Positions 52,501-61,500 of a stretch of DNA of 64,000 nt are shown in pieces. The notes beneath the pieces were generated by a model. It did no database searches, had not been told where the DNA came from, and saw nothing but the letters and a program-made list of their open reading frames with translations. A program made the position numbers and the translations under genes. How positions within the stretch are numbered: position 1 is the stretch's first letter; each line of letters opens with the position of its first letter. Location of the stretch: positions 14,000,878 through 14,064,877 of the forward strand of contig OY829326.1 in the NCBI GenBank assembly GCA_963691655.1, in the 5' to 3' direction. Source of the DNA: Toxonevra muliebris (taxonomy: Eukaryota; Arthropoda; Insecta; Diptera; Pallopteridae).

Positions 52501-55500
52501 GTATTATAAGTTGAAATTAATCTCGAATGAAATTGTAAAAATTATGTACATATAAATGGAAACCAAAGTATTTTGATTAATGTTGTCATATAATCAGATA
52601 TTGTACATACAAACATTCACAGAGACAGAAAGTTATATTTCACATATACATAAAGATTGCTATTGATCAATTTCATATCTTAACGCCGTCATCGTTATAA
52701 TATTTATCCGGGTTGCCGTGGAAATCAATCTTGTTTTATATGTATGACATTTTTTATGATGATGGAAGTTCACAGGTGTCTTATGGCCATGTTCACATAA
52801 ACATAAGTACACGTGCATTGTATTGAAGAAGTGGAAGTAAGAAATGTTGGTGACATTCGTATATATCCATGCATGCACATATTGGTGTAGCTGTTAATAA
52901 TATGGTTTAACAAGTGGACAATGTGGATAATTGATTGTAGTACCATGCATCATATATAGATCAGACAAAAACATAAAGAGCTGGGAGACAGAGGGAGAAG
53001 GAGTGACTAGCATAAATCCAACGCATTGCGTATTTCAATTGAGAATATGATGCCACATATAATCGAAAATATGCCTGCCTGAAAATATGCGTACGAAAAA
53101 TTACAGTATACAGACGTACATATTTATATGTACTTTTATTGCAAATGTATGTATATATTTATCTGTCGCTTGTCATTTTTTATTGTTGCCCATCAATTTT
53201 CAACGTTCGGTAACTGCTAGAGTTACAAAAAAAAAAAATGGTAAAAAACACAGGACAAAAGTTCATTGCAAATGAAAATGTATGACATATTTATACAAGT
53301 GCTATAGATGTGCACGAATGCTCACATTTATTTATTTATTTATTTGTACGTCTTCTTCCTCTTTTAAAAATGCTTTATTATTTCATTTTTATTTTGTATA
53401 TGAAAATGCATGCAACAAATTTATTCATTTAAATTAAAACAATTTGCATTTTTGTTGTATCGTTTCGCTCGGTTTTTGTCACTTTTGTCTGCCGTTATTA
53501 ATATTATAAAAGGAAATTCTTGAAAATTTAAAAATTTCTATAAAAAACAGACTTGAGAAATTTTAACATTTTCCATAAAAATACTTATGTGCACAACATG
53601 TACACTAACATAACCTAGACGTGTAAAAAGTGAATTGTAGTTATAAAAGAAATGAGAGGGAAAAACATTTGGAGTTGAAAACGTTGAATTCAAAAACTCA
53701 GTTAAAAGGTTCTTGGCAACGTTTACCGAGAGCACCTGAATACGTTATGAAGGAGTAGTTTTCAAGGATAGTATTTTTAGGTAGAAAGAAAGTGTGTATT
53801 TTCGATAACTCAAAATTACCACGAAACTGGAATTTTTTCTGGGTGAACATTTTATATGTAGTAACTTTTTTCTTTCAACTGAGGGAGTATCTAAAATATC
53901 TCTGATTTATTTTAGGATTATATTAATAATATTAATACAATTTAAATAATAATAATGCTGAAACATTTTTAACAGAAAACTGCCTTTCATTTTAAAAATT
54001 GGTTTCTCGTCTTTTTTCTTTGCGATTTTAATGTTGGTTTAGGGGTGGAAATTAAAATATGAAAAAAATCAAAAGTGCGCGCTCATTTTTCATTTTTGTC
54101 AATTCAAAAATCGGTATCATTTTTTTTTTGCTTCTGTTGCTCATGCTGCTATCCTTTTATACCAACTGGCATTATTGTAAAATATGTTACGCCATTTTTA
54201 TTGAAGTGTACGGAAATATACATAGGTATATATACTTTCACATGTATGTAAGTAAGTGTGCGTGTATATGGATGTAGGAGTGCATAACCATTACCATTGT
54301 AAGCATGACACAATTATGACAATGAAAAGCTTAACAATAAAAAAAAAAAACTAATTCCAACTCACAATCATTGCAAAAAAGCTACCAAATAAAATCAGAA
54401 TCATCACACGCTTTTTTACATTCATTGTCAACAAAAAATAGTAAAGCGAAAAAAACCTAAGCGAAAAAATGGCAACAAATTTAAAATACATACATATATA
54501 AAAGTTAAAATGTTTTCACATTTTATTCACAATGACAACTAAAAGCACATATGCGAAATTCGCAGACACACACAATACACCACTAGCAGATCTAGACATT
54601 TCCTAAGGGGGTAGAGGGTGCTATTAATTTGATCATCCCTTTAATTGGTTTTTTATTCATGACGAACGATCGAATTGTATGAAATTTTCATTGGTAAGGA
54701 GGAGGGGGGAGGGAAAGTTTTTGCTATCCCGAAAATCCTCCCCTTAGATCCGTTAGTGCAATCTACGAACATTTAGGTTTACATGTATGTACATTTAGAC
54801 ATATAATGAGATTGTATTATGAAAGCTATTTTTTGTATAAGAAGATGCAGAGAAACAAATTATGAAGCATATTCAAGCTCTCTTGCTGTCGTTGCGTGAA
54901 ACATTTTCTAAGTGCAAATGTCATTGTGACGTGATTAGATTTTTTAGACAAGTATGTAAGTATCTGCACATGTATATTTTTCTGTACTTTAACTTGAATT
55001 TTATATTTTATAAATATAAATATGTCGAAAATGTAATAAACTGAATGAACATTTTATCTCACAAATGCAATATGAATTAATTTTCGAAATATCCTAGTGA
55101 TTTTATTTATTTCCGAGAATTTTTTGGAAAATAATATGAATATTTTTGAATTATGCTTACTAAGCATTATGGGGCGTATGAGTAATAAAAACCTTCCATC
55201 AAATTTAAACATCTTTTGACTTACTACGTGAATGTGGAAACTCTACTTTAAATTAGGGAATAGGAGTTTGATACAGTTTTTGTTTTGAATTTTCATAGTT
55301 GCATAAGGAAGAGCTAAGAAACAAAATAATATTTTGCAATTCACAACAAAAATATGAAGGAAGCAAACCGGAATTAGCTGAAAACTTTGTGTTTGATAGG
55401 AAAAATGAACTATATGCCTGAAGTTAAACCATAAAATTTAAGAAAAAATATAAGGATTGTATTGATAAGAAACTGCACACTTTCAATTAAAATGCGGCAA

Positions 55501-58500
55501 GCACCTTAAGGAAGTTTAATCGATTTTGCTTTCACTGTTACTTCTATCTTTACTATTCTCATTCTAGTTTTCGCGATGCCTTGAATTGAAAATCACGTGC
55601 CTTAGCAAATTATGCACAATTACTATACTGAAAGAAAAATCTTTACAAAAGGCTAGCCAAACAGGACAAAGTCAGTGTAATTGGTTATAAAAATATTGCA
55701 ATCAAGTTTGGAGATACCTATTCTCTCAAAGAAAGAAAAGTGAAAGAAACTAATTTCTACCAAATTCGAAATTTGTAATAAAGGTACTGGACCGAATCAA
55801 TATCAGTGCGAGATTTGGCAAAAAATGGCAAAAAAAAAAATTAGAACTAGTGCCTCTATGATTGAAAGAGTGAAGCAAGGATATAACTTAAAAAACCTAC
55901 AAAAAACAAAATGCACAAAAAAAAAAAAAAAAAAAACTGTTAGACAAGTGAAAATTAGGAAACAATGTTTCAAAAATTGTACGGCCGTTTGCTGCAAAAT
56001 GAAAGCTATGTTAAAATGAACGCAACAACATTACCAGATCTCCAATTCTACATAAGACACAAAGGAGGTACAATAAACCAGTCAATTTAAACAATTGGAG
56101 TGGAAAAATTTGTCGAGAAAACTCCCTTTTGGGAGGTTATGTGCTCTTGCGGTCTTAATAACATTCCGTTTTGTACAAAAGGCACTATATCCTCCGAAAT
56201 TTACTACCAAAAAGAGTGTCTAAAGCTTCGCCATATACCTTTTCATAAAAAACATAATGCATCAAAAATATTTTGGAACGATTTAACTACTACACCCTAC
56301 GCCAATTGGATATGCTAGATGGAAACAATGTCAATTATGTTGCAAAGAAGGAGAACTCACCAAACGCTCCAGGATTTCGCCCGATAGAAAGGTTTTGGGC
56401 TATTGTTAAACTGAACTTGACTTTAAAAAAATGACTTAAGGCAAGCCGTTACTGCCATTATATTATTATACTTTTAAAAATATTTTTCTAAATGTAATAT
56501 AATTGAAAGTAAAAATTTGGATACATTTCTACAAACTATTATTAAAATATCAAATATGTTATTTAAATTCAATGTCATGGTACGCTGCACGTTACACACG
56601 CTTAATAGATCAAAATCTTGTTATCTTTCTTCTTCTAGCATTATTTTGAATTGTCGAATCATGTATGTTTTATTTAATTCTCCGTATTTTATTTAATTTT
56701 TTCTCATTCCTTCTTTTTTTTTGGTTAATTTCTTTGAGCGACAATTGTCAAGTATTGCCGTTACGTTTCACGACAGAAATGACACATTACAAATGCATGT
56801 GCGAACGTTTGCACCTGCTGTCACATTCAGAAAAAAGGAATACGAGTAGAAGTAAAAAGAGAAAAGCTCAAAACGAATGAAATGAAATTCTTAAGCTCGT
56901 ACGCACCCCCTCCATATAGTTTAGACTCATGAAAAAATTGTGCACGGCAGGCAAATTGGGAACATACTGAGAACACGCTCAGCATGTGTACAATTTCCTT
57001 CTTGTTGCTTGGTACAAAATAATTCGATTTAAAAATTGTTTTCACAATTTAAGGGAAAATTCAATTCTGAAACATTTATATGAATAAATATGCGTACACG
57101 TCAAAGTGTTAAAAAAAAATATTCAATTTGAGATGAAGGCTAAAAAGTTAGATTATGCCAGTAAATGTGTGGAAAAATTGAATGAAATACAGAAACTAAA
57201 TGGTAAGAATATTAATTTTAATGGTATGCCAGTATAATTCACACATTCTGTTTTTACAAATTTGCAAATAGATCAAAAAAAAAAGAAGAAAATTGAGATG
57301 AAAGGTTTTTAAAATGAGAAAATATGTTTGTTAAAATGTAGATAGCAATATATTTAAAAAGAATCTGAAAACAACAACTACAAAGCTACAGCAAAAACAC
57401 ACAATACTAAAAACATTTTTAAAATAAACAAACAAACTTAATAATAAACTATTTTATTTAAAAATATTACTAAAATAAAATTATCATTTGCGTTTTGTTG
57501 TGGTTTGTTGCCCTACACTCAAATTTCTTGTTATATATATGGAGCTTAAAATAGTATTTCAGAGATACAGGTTATATAAATTGATTGAATGACTGAATGT
57601 TATAAATCTGATTTTAAAATTTACCTTCAGATTTAAGCTTAATTAGTACTGTTTTGCACTACGTTTTCAAACCCAAGAATTAAAATAGTAATTTTTCACC
57701 GTGTGACCGATATTTCTGAAATTTAAAAGTTATCTCATATTTAGGTTTGCAAGTATATGTTTGCTTATAGTCATATTGAAATACTTTGTGCGAGGTTGAA
57801 TGCAGTTTTACATTAGTTGACTTCCTTTATTTAGAAAACAGAATTTTTGGGACTATGTGGGTTGACTTAAATTCAGTGCATAGAAACTACAGAGAAAACC
57901 ACTCCTATATCTCATTAAAAGGAAGTCCCTCGAAAAACTGATTTTTATTCAACAAGACCGAGTATTCTATAAGTTTTTCTGTCACAGGTGCCGTGACATC
58001 AAAGAGGAAGAAACTGTATCGTTGACTGGCTCTAGCAAGATGCATACGCAGAATCCCTCACATAATTTATAAAAAATTTTTGAATTAGGATTAAATAAGC
58101 CAATCTTCAATTATACTGGGTAATAATCCATTTCAAATGACAAATGATTAGTTCAGTGTCGCTCAAGTCTAAGATTCCAGGTGTAGCCAAAAAAAAAAAT
58201 TTTTTTTAACTACTACAGAGAAAAAAATTGTGGCAAGTGTTTGTACGCTTCAAATGAACAAAGGAACATTCTTATAGAAAGGCCTGGAAGTTTAATTCGA
58301 GTACTTAAATGGAAAAGTATTTAAACGGTAGAGATTTTTATCTAGTGCAATAATTGCTAAGATATTTCCAATAGTTAAAGGTGGTCTTTACCGCAAAGAC
58401 TGTGCCCACTAAATGGGAGTACCTAAAATTTCCGCTTTAGAGCACTTGCCTACATAAAAAATGTTGAAATTGTTATGGTTTTGGTTTTAACTGAACATTT

Positions 58501-61500
58501 GAATTAAAACTTGTTTATATTTCATAACAATTTTTTTAAGAATAGAATATTCATACCTCTGGCCTTATTATAGCCTTATAGCAAGATTCGTGGCAACTCG
58601 TATGGGATCTGGGTAAATCTTATAAAATGTTATACTTAGAAAACGCAATATACGCAAAATTGAGTGTAGGGTATTTTTGATGTATTAAAACATACATGTA
58701 AATATGTAATTATACATTTTAACATTTGTTACTTAAAAAAAAAACTCATTATTATTCCAAAGTGATTGTAAATATTTACCGTTTCATACTCAGGCGCTGT
58801 TGTAAACTGCATAAAGCACAAAAATATTAAATTTTGAAATATTATTATTATATTAGTTAGTTAAGTTAATTAATTATGTTTAACGAAATCAAATACAAAA
58901 TTTATGCACAATAACAAAATATTTACTAAGTAATAATTATAATTATTGTTTGTTGTTATTAGTTTTATGGCTTACTTGCTTATTTTTGTAGCTGTAGTTG
59001 TTGTGTGTGTGATGTTTTTGTTTTTTAAATATGGTAAGCAAAACTACTAATAATACATTAAAAATCAAAATAACCGATGAGAAAAAATTAAAAATCAAAC
59101 ATAACAATGTTCGATTCAATTTAAATCATTTAGTTTTTTATACAAATAAAACTCATTAATTTTTTTTATTTATATTACAACAAAAGGAACCTCTACCTAT
59201 GTACTTCCGCGGTATTACCTATCAACCTATAAACATTGTAATTTTATATATCAAAAAATGTAATCAAAATTCCCTACTCAAACTTTAAATGACATTTGAA
59301 TTGTTGTCCACACAGACGACAGAAGAAAAATAAAGGAAATCAATATTTTGTTTGGCAAATTCTAAGCTTAAACCTCAAAAAGTAAATTGCTGCTTAAATA
59401 AGCAATTTTGACCTTTTTTTACCAACACACATTGGTACAAATATATAAGACACTCCCCAGAATAAAATAGTAGAAAATTGTATGAAAAGGGATTTTTCTA
59501 AATAAAAAAAATAAAACTGGTAAGAAATGAAATGGCATGAAAAGAAAAGTAAAAGTTACTTTAGAAAAAGTGTAGGCAGTTACTCTCGTAAAAAATGTGG
59601 AATGAAATGAAATGCAAATAAAAATTGACAGTAACACATTTACGTAAAATTTTACCCACTGGGCCTAAGAGCTCAAATGTAATTTGCATAGTAGCAAACA
59701 CATAAATGAAGCAAAAAGAATGAAGCTGCAGTAAAAAAAAAAAAAAAAAAATCAAACATGTTGAACTTGAAACTCGATGACTTACATAAGTATGAAAATC
59801 TCTTTGAATGAGGTCATATAGTTAGTCCCTTTCTACATATACACATACACATCGATAAGCACTAAGGTGAGATCCACTTATGCATGTGTGTGTGTGTGTG
59901 TATATATCACAGAATTAAAATGAAACTTGTTTGCTCAATTTGAGTTCAGGTAATTTAATTCAATATAAAATTTATTCACCTCAACTATTTTGCTTAGCGT
60001 CAAAGTGTGTGTGATATACAGACATATACAACAATGGGCTAGTGTTGTATATGTTGTTCCTGTTTTTATTTTTTACTTCCTTTTTTCTTTTAAGTCAGTC
60101 AAGCTCGAGCTCGTTTCTTTTGATTTTTGCTCATTTCCTCTTAATATCGAAAACAATTTTTTTCTTCATTTTCATTTCGTTGTTTCAATTTTATTATATT
60201 TTGTGTAAATTTAATTTTGTATCCTTTCGTTTTTCAAGTGGAAATTGTCCTTTCTCTAATTTTTTTCCTCTACACTTTTTGAACTTTGTAACTTTTTGTG
60301 TTGAAGAACTTGAGAAAGGAAATATCCCCATAAAATATATAAAGAAAATTTAATTTCAATTTATTGAGAATTTTGAATAAGAGAAAATTGAGTAGGGAAA
60401 AACATAAATTTTGTAAGCAAATCGAAGTCATTACAGAAACGCATACGATTTTTTTTGTTTTAAATGAAATAACTATTTTTTTTTGGTTAAGAATTTAGAA
60501 CGGAACGGAAAGTGCAAAATTAGGAATGATGTCCGAATATTACATAAAAAATTCAAACATATGTACAGGGTGACAATTGTAAAGTGACGTAAGTTTAATA
60601 CTCTGCAACAAGCTTTGCCATTTACCGTTACTTTAATTTAAAAAACAAATTCATTCATCATTGGCTTTGCTTTTAATTTCATTTGAATTTTTGTTATTAC
60701 ATTTTGAAATTTCCATAAAAATGGACAAGGAAAATATTCGTCGTGAAATTATGAAATTTCATTTGGCAAATTATAGTAGCCGTCAAATTGCAAAGGCTTT
60801 AAATCTGTCAAGTCGTACGGTAGACCGAGCTATTATTCGATATAATGAAACTGGTTGTTTGTCGGAGCATTTTAAATGAACATGTTCTGCCCTGGGCCCA
60901 AGATACATTTGGAAATGAAAACTGGACTTTCCAGCAAGATTCTGCACCTTCACACATGGCTAAATTAACGCAAACATGGATAAAAAACAATTTTTCTGGA
61001 TTCATAACATCTCAAGAATGGCCACCATACTCCCCACACTTGAATCCAATGGTCTACTCTATTTGGAGTATTTTAGAGAGGCTTGTGCATCTCAATACCA
61101 CAGTCTAGAGTCGCTGACAAATTCATTAGAGAAAGCCTGGACTGAAATTGATCAGGAAGTCCTGCGGCGAACAGTCCTACGATTTCCGGATCGATTGAAG
61201 GCATGTGTGCAGGCTAAATGAGGTTATATTGAATGAGGTGGGGTTGAATGCTTATATATTCAGCAATGTTAACACTTAATTGTACTTAATGGAAGTACGT
61301 CCTTTTGAAAATAACTGCTGAAATGTGTGCGTCACTTTACGATTGTCACCCTGTATAAGTGGAGCGAGTTTTTCAGAGCCTGGTATTATACTGTCCTGAC
61401 GGGGACGGTATTTTTAGCGTCGCTCACTCAACTAAACCCATCAAGATGAGGGTTTTTAGTTTTATCGTTCCTTCAAAAAGTATTTTAATTTCATAATGGC

